Of a stretch of DNA of 64,000 nucleotides, positions 25,815 to 33,242 are shown piece by piece. The translations under genes and the position numbers were made by a program. The notes beneath the pieces were generated by a model. The model saw nothing but the letters and a program-made list of their open reading frames with translations. It was not told where the DNA came from and did no database searches. Source of the stretch: an uncultured Faecalibacterium sp. (lineage in GTDB: Bacteria > Bacillota > Clostridia > Oscillospirales > Ruminococcaceae); the NCBI GenBank assembly GCA_934511465.1, contig CAKSWG010000002.1, positions 1 through 64,000 on the forward strand, given 5' to 3'. Every line of letters starts with the position of its first letter. The first letter of the stretch is position 1.

Positions 25815-26822
25815 ATGACCAAGCAACGTATCCTTTTCATCACCACCGGCGGAACCATTGCCAGTGTGCGCACCCAGCAGGGGCTAAAGCCCGTGCTTAC
25901 CAGCGAGGAGCTGCTTGCCCATCTGCCGGAGCTGAAGGAGCTGTGCTGCCCGGAAACGCTGGCGCTGTGCAGCATCGACAGCACCGACCTTGGGCAGGAG
26001 CACTGGCTGATGATGGCACGCGCCATTCAGGAAAACTACGCTTTATACGATGGCTTTATCATCTGCCACGGCACGGATACGCTGGCGTACTCTGCGGCGG
26101 CGCTCTCCTACCTGATTCAGAACGCGGACAAGCCCATCATCCTCACCGGCGCGCAGCAGCCCATCTCCAACGAGATCACCGATGCCAAGAAAAACCTGCG
26201 GGACAGCGTGGTCTGCGCCATCGACCCGGGCAGCCGGGGCGTGATGGTGGTGTTCGGCGGGCATGTCATTGCGGGCACCCGGGCCAAGAAGAACAAGACC
26301 ATCAGCTACGACGCCTTTGCCTCGGTCAACTTCCCGGAGCTGGCGCTGGTGCAGGGTGATCGGCTGGTGCGGTACATTCCCTCGCCGTGGCCCACCGGCC
26401 CGGTGGAGTTCAGCCGTGTGCTGGACCCGAAGGTGTTCCTGCTCAAGCTGACCCCGGGCATGTCCCCGGCGCTCATCCCGGAGATCTTCCGCCTGTACGA
26501 CTGCGTCATCGTGGAAAGCTTTGGCGTGGGCGGCATTCCGCAGCAGCTGATGGACGCCTTTGCCGAAGGTCTGGGCGACTACGAGACCACCCACAAGGTG
26601 CTGATCATGACCACGCAGGTCACCTACGAGGGCAGCGATGTGGGCGTGTACGAGGTAGGCAAGCGGGTGCGCAACCGCTTCCGCTTCCTGGAAGCCCACG
26701 ATATGACCATCGAGGCCGTAGTGACCAAAAGTATGTGGCTGCTGGCGCAGAACTGCGAAAGCTTTGACCAGCTGCAGCAGCGGTTCTACCGTCAGGTGAA
26801 CTTTGACACCTTCTACCATTAA
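25815..26822 (+). CDS. ansA: Type I L-asparaginase
   Basis: A 335-residue cytoplasmic amidohydrolase that converts asparagine to aspartate and ammonia. The first catalytic Thr lies in ILFITTGGTIASV and the second in DGFIICHGTDTLAYSAAAL. Both are diagnostic, and the lack of a signal peptide indicates type I. The C-terminal domain includes ESFGVGGIPQQ. The start at 25815 follows TGGAGGC. It is a single gene with promoter and terminator of its own. Confidence 0.94.
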   Translation: MTKQRILFITTGGTIASVRTQQGLKPVLTSEELLAHLPELKELCCPETLALCSIDSTDLGQEHWLMMARAIQENYALYDGFIICHGTDTLAYSAAALSYLIQNADKPIILTGAQQPISNEITDAKKNLRDSVVCAIDPGSRGVMVVFGGHVIAGTRAKKNKTISYDAFASVNFPELALVQGDRLVRYIPSPWPTGPVEFSRVLDPKVFLLKLTPGMSPALIPEIFRLYDCVIVESFGVGGIPQQLMDAFAEGLGDYETTHKVLIMTTQVTYEGSDVGVYEVGKRVRNRFRFLEAHDMTIEAVVTKSMWLLAQNCESFDQLQQRFYRQVNFDTFYH

Positions 26823-26833
26823 ATCAGCTATGC

Positions 26834-26864
26834 AAAAAGGACACGGCATGCCGTGTCCTTTTTC
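26834..26864. terminator. Bidirectional terminator
   Basis: AAAAAGGACACGGCAT and ATGCCGTGTCCTTTTT form one perfect palindromic stem between asparaginase and the convergent azlD. Confidence 0.92.
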
Positions 26865-26867
26865 TTT

Positions 26868-27197
26868 TCAGAACACCAGCTGCACCAGCAGCACATAGCA
26901 CAGCGTACCGCCCGCGACGCTGAGCAGGGTCTCGTGCTTCCACTTGTGCAGACCCACCGTCACCAGCAGGGCAACGGCCTCCGGAATGCCGCGGCTGCCC
27001 GCAAAGGGAGTGACGCTTTTCAGGCAGTAGACGATCAGCATTCCAAAAATGGCTGCAGGCAGCACCCGGCCCAGATACCGCACCACCTCCGGCGGCTGCT
27101 GATCCTTGGAAGAGAACACCACAAAGGGCAGAAAGCGGGTGAGCATGGTGGCGGCTGTGCACACCGCAATGGTCAGGCCCATCTGAACGGCGGTCAT
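26868..27197 (-). CDS. azlD: Branched-chain amino acid exporter subunit AzlD
   Basis: A 109-residue membrane protein with four hydrophobic segments, the small partner of AzlC. TAATMLTRFLPFVVF and YLGRVLPAAIFGMLIVYCL are typical AzlD sequences. It overlaps azlC by four bases (ATGA). The pair exports branched-chain amino acids or azaleucine in related bacteria. Confidence 0.92.
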   Translation of the reverse strand: MTAVQMGLTIAVCTAATMLTRFLPFVVFSSKDQQPPEVVRYLGRVLPAAIFGMLIVYCLKSVTPFAGSRGIPEAVALLVTVGLHKWKHETLLSVAGGTLCYVLLVQLVF

Positions 27198-27955
27198 GCG
27201 CCCACCTCCCCGGTCTCTTCTGCGGGGCTCTCGGTTTTTTCAATGGGCCTGCGCAGGGCCAGCAGCAGGATCAGGATGCATCCCATGGAGGGCAGCAGAA
27301 AGCTGCCGGAGCAAAAAACAGCCAGACACGCCAATGGGGCGGCAAGGCCGATCAGGGCGCTGTAGTGCTGCCGGTCCTTTTCCCACTGGTTGAGGAAGAT
27401 CACCGTGAACATGGCGGTCATCACAAAGTCCACACCCTCGGTGCTGAAGGGCAGCACCGAACCCACCACCGCGCCAAGACCGGCGCTGAACACCCAGTAG
27501 CACTGATCCAGCAGGGTGATGAAGAACATGAACCAGCCTCTGTCCACCCCTTCCGGCGGCTCGGCCGAGCAGGTGATGGAAAAGGTCTCGTCGCTCATGG
27601 CAAAGATCATATAAAAGCTGCGCAGGCCGTAGCCCTTGTAGCGCTCCAGCATGGCAAGGCCGTAGAACAGATGCCGCGCCTGGATCATCAGCGCCATCAA
27701 AAAGGCCGAAAGGGGCGAGAACGCGCTCAGCAGCAGGCTTGCCAGCACAAATTCCAGCGAACCGCCGTAGACCACCGTGCCCATGAGCATGGGCATCCAC
27801 ACCGGCAGGCCCAGCGACTGCACATAAATGCCGTAGCCCATCCCCAGCACAAAATAGCCCGCCAGCACCGGGATGGTCTGCGGTGCGGCGGCGCGCAGTG
27901 CCCGCCATACGGTGCTCTGCCGCCTTGTCAGTTGTTGTCCGGTTGCATATTCCAT
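27194..27955 (-). CDS. azlC: Branched-chain amino acid exporter subunit AzlC
   Basis: A 253-residue membrane protein with about seven helices. PVLAGYFVLGMGYGI, FVLASLLLSAFSPLSAFLMAL and the motif RHLFYGLAMLERYK are AzlC hallmarks. The start at 27955 follows GAGGGAAG. A longer in-frame stretch upstream enters repeat R4 and is not credible. It forms an operon with azlD. Confidence 0.93.
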   Translation of the reverse strand: MEYATGQQLTRRQSTVWRALRAAAPQTIPVLAGYFVLGMGYGIYVQSLGLPVWMPMLMGTVVYGGSLEFVLASLLLSAFSPLSAFLMALMIQARHLFYGLAMLERYKGYGLRSFYMIFAMSDETFSITCSAEPPEGVDRGWFMFFITLLDQCYWVFSAGLGAVVGSVLPFSTEGVDFVMTAMFTVIFLNQWEKDRQHYSALIGLAAPLACLAVFCSGSFLLPSMGCILILLLALRRPIEKTESPAEETGEVGA

Positions 27956-28169
27956 TGGTCTTCCCTCAAAAAAAAAATAGCACAGGGGCCTTTGACCGCA
28001 GCCGCCGCGCTGCCGCCAAAACCCACTTTTTCGATATGTAGATGTCTGTATTATTATAGCAGGTTCCACGGCTTTTGCAAGAGTAGCGGCCCCGCTGCCA
28101 TGGAAACCAACTTTTGCAGCTTGACCCAGAGCAAAAAAGCGCCATGCCAACTTCTCCCCGGGGGGACTG

Positions 28170-28354
28170 ACCCTCTCAGTCATCTCGCTCTGCTCGATGC
28201 CAGATTCCCCCTTTTGTCACCTGCGGTGACATTTTCCCCCGGCCGGGGGAAATCGGTCCTCTCAGAGGGAGCTTTATCTGTGCGGACCGGAAGATGGCAA
28301 AAAGCTCCCCCTTTGGGGGAGCTGGCAAAACCGTTAGGTTTTGACTGAGAGGGT
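28170..28354. repeat. Dispersed palindromic repeat, copy R4
   Basis: A 185-bp copy bounded by a perfect 13-bp inverted repeat, ACCCTCTCAGTCA and TGACTGAGAGGGT. It carries GTCACCTGCGGTGAC, the CCCCCGGCCGGGGG arm and AGCTCCCCCTTTGGGGGAGCT inside. It sits in a 760-base gap. The next 225 bases (28355-28580) are AT-rich, and I see no gene there. Confidence 0.87.
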
Positions 28355-28581
28355 TCCGCTAATCGCGGCTGTCCGTCTGCGCCCTCATGCGGAAAATTGA
28401 TTTTCGTACCCTGCTGTTTTTGGCAGAACGACAGATTTTTTCTTTAAATTTTATGCAATTTTCAACGGATACAAAGTGACCGGCAGTCACAACTTTATTA
28501 TTTTAATGCGGTAAAGGTTCTTTGCGGGATTCTGTGCCCGAAATCCCCCCAAAATGCCGTTTGCGCTTTAGTCATACTCAT

Positions 28582-28671
28582 TTGACAGATGCCGCTTTTT
28601 CCGGCATCCTGACCTCCTACGTGCTGTGGAAGAAGGGCAAGATCCAGGTAGTGGATAAAGAGCAGAAGTAA
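28582..28671 (+). pseudogene. Possible 3' remnant of a membrane-protein gene
   Basis: An open stretch of 29 codons begins at a TTG and ends SGILTSYVLWKKGKIQVVDK plus three residues and TAA. It looks like the last helix and basic tail of a membrane protein. There is no upstream reading frame or ribosome site. It may be a decayed gene end or chance. Confidence 0.25.
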
Positions 28672-28680
28672 CGATACGCA

Positions 28681-28717
28681 AAAAAACCTCCCGGTCGCAG
28701 TGACCGGGAGGTTTTTT
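28681..28717. terminator. Bidirectional terminator
   Basis: AAAAAACCTCCCGGTC pairs with GACCGGGAGGTTTTTT around a five-base loop. It ends the minus-strand MarR gene. Confidence 0.92.
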
Positions 28718-28719
28718 GC

Positions 28720-29175
28720 TTATTCTGCGTTCTTTTTGGGCAGATCCAGTTCCGGCATCAGCTCGTCGCTCACGATGGTGAGCATCTCTTCCAGCTTTGC
28801 GCAGTCCTCGGGGGAGAAACGCTCGCGGGCGCGCTCCACTACGGTGTGCAGGTAGGAATAGCTGATGTTGTAGTAATCGATATACTTCTGGGTGGGACGC
28901 AGGTTATATTCGCGCCGGTCGGTGGTGGACTGGATCTTTTCCACATAGCCTTTTTTCACCAGACTGCCGATCTTATACGCCGCATTGGGGGTGGAGATCT
29001 GCATCATGCGGGAAAACTCCGCAATGGTGGGCTCGCCCATGGCCATGATGCCCTCCATACAGAAGGATTCCACCGTGGTCAGGGTGGCTTCCCGAGTGGC
29101 AAAGCGCTGAAAAACGTTCTGGTAAAAGTGCAGCTTGAATTTGGTATATACGTCCTGAAATGCCTGTTCCAGCAT
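28720..29175 (-). CDS. MarR-family transcriptional regulator
   Basis: A 151-residue winged-helix regulator. The HTH reads TIAEFSRMMQISTPNAAYKIGSL and the wing KKGYVEKIQSTTDRREYNLR, as in MarR proteins. N- and C-terminal helices would form the dimer. The family usually binds small aromatic ligands or drugs, but the ligand here is unknown. It lies about 90 bases downstream of the antiporter gene on the same strand, so the two may be cotranscribed or the regulator may control that gene. Confidence 0.87.
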   Translation of the reverse strand: MLEQAFQDVYTKFKLHFYQNVFQRFATREATLTTVESFCMEGIMAMGEPTIAEFSRMMQISTPNAAYKIGSLVKKGYVEKIQSTTDRREYNLRPTQKYIDYYNISYSYLHTVVERARERFSPEDCAKLEEMLTIVSDELMPELDLPKKNAE

Positions 29176-29267
29176 GGGTCGTGCGCCTCCGATGGTTCAT
29201 TTTCTTTCAGTATACCACATTTTGCACGCAGCGCAAAGGGAAATCACGGAGAAGCCGAACAGCCTTT

Positions 29268-30932
29268 TCAGGCCTGCTTCGTCTTTTTGGTGCGCAGGCG
29301 GATCACGTTCAGCACCACCAGCTCCACCGCAATGGCAACAGCCAGCAGGATCAGCGAGGTGAGCAGGCTGCCGTTGGCACCCAGAAAAGCCTGTGCAATG
29401 CCCGTAATGACATAGCACACTGCCGCGCAGGAAGCCGCCGTAATGGCGTAGGGCAGCTGGGTGGACACATGGTTCACATGGCTGCAGTGGGCACCGGCGG
29501 AGGCCATGATGGTGGTATCCGAGATGGGGGAGCAGTGGTCGCCGCAGACGGCACCGGACAGGCAGGCCGCAATGGAAATGACCAGCATCTCACCATCCGG
29601 GAAGGCATGGCACACGATGGGGATGAGGATGGAGAAGGTGCCCCAGGAGGTGCCGGTGGCAAAGGCAAGGAACACCGCCACAAGGAAGATGATGACCGGC
29701 AGCATGTACTGCAGGGCAGCGGCGGAGCCGTTCAGCAGGTTTGCAACATAGTACTTTGCACCCAGCAGGCCGGTCATGCCGGACAGGGTCCATGCGAGGG
29801 AGAGGATCAGCATGGGGCTGACCATGGCCTTGAAGCCCTCGGGGATGCAGGCGGCAAAGTCCTGAAAGGTCATCACGCTGCGCACGCGGTAGAACACAAA
29901 GGTGAACAGCAGGGCGATGCTGCTGCCCAGCACAAGGCCGGCAGAGGCGTTGCAGTCCGCAAAGGCGGTAACGAAGTCCACGCCCTCAAAGAAGCCGCCG
30001 GTGTAGATCATGCCAAAGATGCAGGCCGCGATCAGCACCAGCACCGGGGCGATCAGGTCCGCCACATGGCCGCGGGTGTCGGTGCCGTCGTCCACATCGT
30101 TGCCGTAGGGACGGTCCTCGGTGGTGAACAGGTCGCCGTTTTTCGCGTTGTCCTCGTTGAGCTTCATGGAGCCGAAGTCCGTGCCGGTGAAGATGAGGAA
30201 CAGGCACATCACAATGGTGAGCAGGGCATAGTAGTTATAGGGAATGGTGCGCAGGAACATGGTAAAGCCGTTGATGCCGGAGCCTTCGGGCACGCTGGAA
30301 GTGACCGCAGCCGCCCAGCTGGACACGGGTGCAATGATGCACACCGGGGCCGCAGTGGCGTCGATCAGGTAGGCCAGCTTTGCGCGGGACAGCTTCTGCC
30401 GGTCGGTGACCGGGCGCATGACGGAGCCCACGGTCAGGCAGTTGAAGTAGTCGTCCACAAAGATCATCACACCCAGCAGCAGGGTGGCAAACTGCGCACC
30501 GGCCCGGGAGTGGATGTGGGTGGAGGCCCAGCGGCCAAAGGCGGCAGAGCCGCCGGCCTTGTTCATCAGGGCCACCAGAATGCCCAGCATCACCAGAAAG
30601 ATCAGGATGCCCACGTTGCTGCTGTCCGACAGCTTGGCGACCATGCCGCCGTCTTCGTTGAAGAACAGGGTGTTGATGGCCAGCTCCAGATTGCCGTTGG
30701 CGTACAGCAGTGCACCGGACGCGATGCCCACCAGCAGGGAGGTGTACACCTCCTTGGTGTTCAGCGCCAGCACAATGGCGATCACCGGCGGCAGCAGCGA
30801 AAAGATGGTGCTGTACACCGCACAGGTATAGGTGGACGGGTCCGCGATCTTGCCGGGCGTTGCCGCTGTGCACCACAGCAGCAGGGCAAACACCAGCAGA
30901 GCTGCGAACCATGAAAGGTTCTTGTTTTTCAT
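29268..30932 (-). CDS. nhaC: NhaC-family Na+/H+ antiporter
   Basis: A 554-residue membrane transporter with about 11-12 hydrophobic segments. Family motifs include IFVDDYFNCLTVGSVMRP near residue 160, ATGTSWGTFSILIPI near 430 and the conserved SGAVCGDHCSPISDTTIM near 475. This combination is that of NhaC/Na+-amino acid-linked antiporters, which exchange sodium for protons or organic substrates. The start at 30932 follows AAGAGGAA. It may be regulated by the MarR gene downstream. Confidence 0.9.
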   Translation of the reverse strand: MKNKNLSWFAALLVFALLLWCTAATPGKIADPSTYTCAVYSTIFSLLPPVIAIVLALNTKEVYTSLLVGIASGALLYANGNLELAINTLFFNEDGGMVAKLSDSSNVGILIFLVMLGILVALMNKAGGSAAFGRWASTHIHSRAGAQFATLLLGVMIFVDDYFNCLTVGSVMRPVTDRQKLSRAKLAYLIDATAAPVCIIAPVSSWAAAVTSSVPEGSGINGFTMFLRTIPYNYYALLTIVMCLFLIFTGTDFGSMKLNEDNAKNGDLFTTEDRPYGNDVDDGTDTRGHVADLIAPVLVLIAACIFGMIYTGGFFEGVDFVTAFADCNASAGLVLGSSIALLFTFVFYRVRSVMTFQDFAACIPEGFKAMVSPMLILSLAWTLSGMTGLLGAKYYVANLLNGSAAALQYMLPVIIFLVAVFLAFATGTSWGTFSILIPIVCHAFPDGEMLVISIAACLSGAVCGDHCSPISDTTIMASAGAHCSHVNHVSTQLPYAITAASCAAVCYVITGIAQAFLGANGSLLTSLILLAVAIAVELVVLNVIRLRTKKTKQA

Positions 30933-31004
30933 AACGGATTCCTCTTTTTTCAAATTTCCGGGGATGCATACCCCTCTTTGCGCAGGAAAAACTATCCCCA
31001 TCGA

Positions 31005-31184
31005 ATGCAAAGGGAGGTGTGCGCCGCGCCGGATTATAAAGCGATGTATTTTGAGCTGTTCCGGGCCAGCGTGCAGGCCGCACAGCTTTTGCAGGCTGCG
31101 CAGCAGCAGGCCGAAAAGCAGCTGCTGGAAGCAGACCTGCCGCCGATCCGATTGGAGCAAACAGAGCAAACGGATGAAGAATAG
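31005..31184 (+). CDS. Small helical protein, unknown
   Basis: A 59-residue open frame on the strand opposite to its neighbours. The sequence DYKAMYFELFRASVQAAQLL and the following Gln/Ala/Glu-rich stretch predict one long amphipathic helix. It resembles small phage- or plasmid-borne proteins that begin (M)DYKxMYFxLF, but I cannot name a family. AAAGGGAGG lies inside the 5' part, so the real start may be the in-frame ATG at 31044. Confidence 0.45.
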   Translation: MQREVCAAPDYKAMYFELFRASVQAAQLLQAAQQQAEKQLLEADLPPIRLEQTEQTDEE

Positions 31185-31218
31185 TTTTCTTCGGTCAGCG
31201 TCCTCGCCCGTTTGCCTT

Positions 31219-31608
31219 TTAGCCCTTCTTCGCCTCTGCTTTGGCGGCGAACTTTGCGTCGTTCACTACAAAGCGCTCGTGGGTGCCGCCACCCACAGGG
31301 CCTTTTTCGTCGTGCAGGGCCACCTTGAAGGTGAGCTTGCGGCCCTCTACCGCCACCAGCTCGCTCTCGCAGGTCACGGTCATGCCCACGGGGGTGGGGG
31401 CGGTGTGCTCCAGCTCAAGCTTGGTGCCCACCGAGCCATTGCCTTCACCCAGCGCGTCGGCCACGCTCATCCAGCAGGTCTTTTCAGCCAGCGCCACCAG
31501 TGCCGGGGTGGCGAACACCTCCAGCGTGCCGCTGCCCATGGTCTTTGCGGTATTGGCTGCGGTGACGAGCACGCTCTGTTCCCCGCGGATACCGGTTTCC
31601 AATGTCAT
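31219..31608 (-). CDS. Hotdog-fold thioesterase (FlK-like)
   Basis: A 129-residue acyl-CoA thioesterase-like protein. TAKTMGSGTLEVFATPALVALAEK is the family signature seen in fluoroacetyl-CoA thioesterase FlK relatives. GTKLELEHTAPTPVGMTVTC and HERFVVN follow. The substrate is unknown. The start at 31608 follows GGAGAGGAAAG. Confidence 0.88.
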   Translation of the reverse strand: MTLETGIRGEQSVLVTAANTAKTMGSGTLEVFATPALVALAEKTCWMSVADALGEGNGSVGTKLELEHTAPTPVGMTVTCESELVAVEGRKLTFKVALHDEKGPVGGGTHERFVVNDAKFAAKAEAKKG

Positions 31609-31772
31609 ATACTTTCCTCTCCTTTTGTGCGCCATATGGCGCATTTTATTTTTGAACACCTTTATAGGATACCACATTTTGCACCAGAACGCACCCCGTT
31701 TTGCGCTTTTTTGTGAATTTCTCTTTTTCTTTTTGCGCAAACGGGCTGTTATGCAGCGGAAAGGGCGGCATT

Positions 31773-31900
31773 CCGGCGCGGGGGAAGTCTTTCCTCAAAG
31801 GGAGATGCCTTGGCAAAAAGATGTAGTTTGCGGGGACTGCCAAAGGCTCTCCCTTTGGGAGAGCTGGCAAGCCCAACAGGGATTGACTGAGAGGGCGAGG
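31773..31900. repeat. Dispersed palindromic repeat, truncated copy R5
   Basis: A 128-bp copy lacking the left third. It keeps GGGGGAAGTCTTTCCTC, CTCTCCCTTTGGGAGAG and the right end GAGAGGGCGAGG. It lies upstream of the ArsR gene in a 500-base gap. The rest of that gap before the promoter at 32028 shows no gene. Confidence 0.8.
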
Positions 31901-32027
31901 ATGCTGACCGTGGGGGTGCAAAGCCTCCAATCTGCACCCTTTTTGCGATTCAAAAACGCAAATTTTCTGCGTTTTAAGGCAGATTTCATCAATTCAGCGC
32001 AGATGTCCAAAATCTTTGAAAAAAGCC

Positions 32028-32082
32028 TTGACAAGGGGCATTCCGCGTGCTACTATGAACACATGAACAGACGTTCATATGA
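32028..32082 (+). promoter_or_regulatory. Promoter and SmtB/CzrA-type operator of the arsR-hma genes
   Basis: TTGACA (32028-32033) and TACTAT (32051-32056) have a 17-base spacer. Directly downstream ATGAAC-AGAC-GTTCAT (32063-32078), followed by ATGAA, matches the palindromic ATGAACA/TGTTCAT half-sites bound by zinc-sensing ArsR proteins. Its position over the transcription start fits repression. Confidence 0.82.
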
Positions 32083-32107
32083 ATTCACTGCGAAAGGAGC
32101 TGTCAAC

Positions 32108-32443
32108 ATGCCTGAGACAAAAGATCCCGCGCCTGCCCTGCAGCCGGAAGGCCCGGATATGCCGGACGACGAGGTGCTGTACGAGCTGGCCGACCTGTTC
32201 CGGGTGTTCGGCGACTCCACCCGCATCAAGATCCTGTATGCACTGCACGACAACGAGCTGTGCGTGCAGGACATTGCAAATGCGGTGGCGCTGAGCCAGT
32301 CGGCGGTGAGCCATCAGCTGCGGGTGCTCAAGGATTCCAAGCTCGTGCGGTTCCGGCGCGAGGGCAAAACCGTTTACTACGCACTGGACGATGACCATGT
32401 GCGCAGCATCCTCTCCATGGGGATGGATCATATCGAAGAGTGA
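32108..32443 (+). CDS. ArsR/SmtB-family metal-sensing repressor (CzrA-like)
   Basis: A 111-residue winged-helix repressor. The HTH reads LCVQDIANAVALSQSAVSHQLRVL. The last helix carries LDDDHVRSILSMGMDHIEE, where the Asp-x-His and a His eleven residues on match three of the four alpha-5 zinc ligands of CzrA; the fourth position is Glu. No alpha-3 cysteine site is seen. It therefore most likely senses zinc or cobalt and controls itself, the HMA protein and perhaps the ATPase. The start at 32108 is set by AAAGGAG. Confidence 0.9.
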   Translation: MPETKDPAPALQPEGPDMPDDEVLYELADLFRVFGDSTRIKILYALHDNELCVQDIANAVALSQSAVSHQLRVLKDSKLVRFRREGKTVYYALDDDHVRSILSMGMDHIEE

Positions 32444-32467
32444 TTCCAAGAAAGGCTGGTATTGACG

Positions 32468-32689
32468 ATGAAGAAGAGCTACAAGATCGAAGTGGACTGC
32501 GCAAACTGCGCACAGAAGATGGAGGACGCTGCCAACAAGGTCGCAGGCGTGGCAAGTGCCACCGTCAGCTTCATGACCCAGAAGATGAAGGTGGAGTTTG
32601 CCGAGGGCGCAGACCCCCACGACACCATGGTGAACGTTCTGGCCGCCTGCAAGAAGGTGGAGGACGACTGCGAGATCTTTGACATCTGA
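32468..32689 (+). CDS. Free-standing heavy-metal-associated (HMA) domain protein
   Basis: A 73-residue ferredoxin-like metal chaperone. The metal motif is DCANCAQKMEDAANKV at residues 10-25 (CxxC). It follows the repressor by 24 bases. The P-type ATPase downstream lacks its own N-terminal HMA domain, so this protein probably supplies that function in trans. The substrate is zinc, cadmium or lead by context. Confidence 0.88.
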   Translation: MKKSYKIEVDCANCAQKMEDAANKVAGVASATVSFMTQKMKVEFAEGADPHDTMVNVLAACKKVEDDCEIFDI

Positions 32690-32720
32690 TGCGCGGCAGG
32701 TTGCTGCACACGATCAACAG

Positions 32721-32903
32721 CCTCGCCCTCTCCGTCACCTGCGGTGACACCTCTCCCAAAGGGAGAGGCCTTGGCAAAGAGATGAAGTTTGCGTGGACTG
32801 CCAAGGGCTCCCACTTTGAGGAAAGACTTCCCCCGGCCGGGGGAAGATGTCACTGCAGGTGACAAAAAGGGGAATCTGGCGCGTAAGCGCCTGAGAGGGC
32901 GAG
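32721..32903. repeat. Dispersed palindromic repeat, copy R6
   Basis: A 183-bp copy with ends CCTCGCCCTCTC and GAGAGGGCGAG. The interior is almost the same as R2, including CTCTCCCAAAGGGAGAG and CTTCCCCCGGCCGGGGGAAG. It separates the HMA gene from the ATPase gene. Confidence 0.85.
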
Positions 32904-32913
32904 CCCGCTAAAG

Positions 32914-32980
32914 AAAAAAGCATCTGCAGCAAGAATTCGTAGATTTTCTGAGAGCTCAAACGAATGTGCAGATGCTTTTT
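32914..32980 (+). terminator. Terminator between HMA gene and P-type ATPase
   Basis: AAAAAGCATCTGCA and TGCAGATGCTTTTT pair over a 38-base loop that itself has ATTCGT/ACGAAT arms. A T run follows on the plus strand. It implies that the ATPase has its own promoter. Confidence 0.75.
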
Positions 32981-33002
32981 ACTTTGTGTGCGATTGTGTT
33001 GT

Positions 33003-33200
33003 GCAATAACTTTTTCTGTTGAAAAAACAGACCGTTTTCAACAGTTTCCACCCGGTTTTCAACATCTTTTGCGGAAAACTTGCAAAAGAAACGTGAAAAA
33101 GTGCTTTTCCGGCAGAAAAACTGCGTGGAAAACCCGGGTAAAACCGTGGAATATCCATTTTTATGGGGAAAAATTGTTGAAAAGTCCCCGTCTGCCGCAG
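33003..33200. other. Region with repeated GTTTTCAAC-type boxes
   Basis: The gap before the ATPase holds several copies, in both orientations, of TTTTCAACA-like and TTTCCAC-like 9-mers (for example 33034-33042, 33055-33063, reversed at 33018-33025 and 33174-33182, and GTGGAAAAC at 33125-33133). They resemble DnaA boxes or a repressor array. No gene or clear promoter is seen. Confidence 0.4.
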
Positions 33201-33242
33201 CGCAATGCGGCCCATGATCCCCCAAAAAAGGAGAGCTTTACT

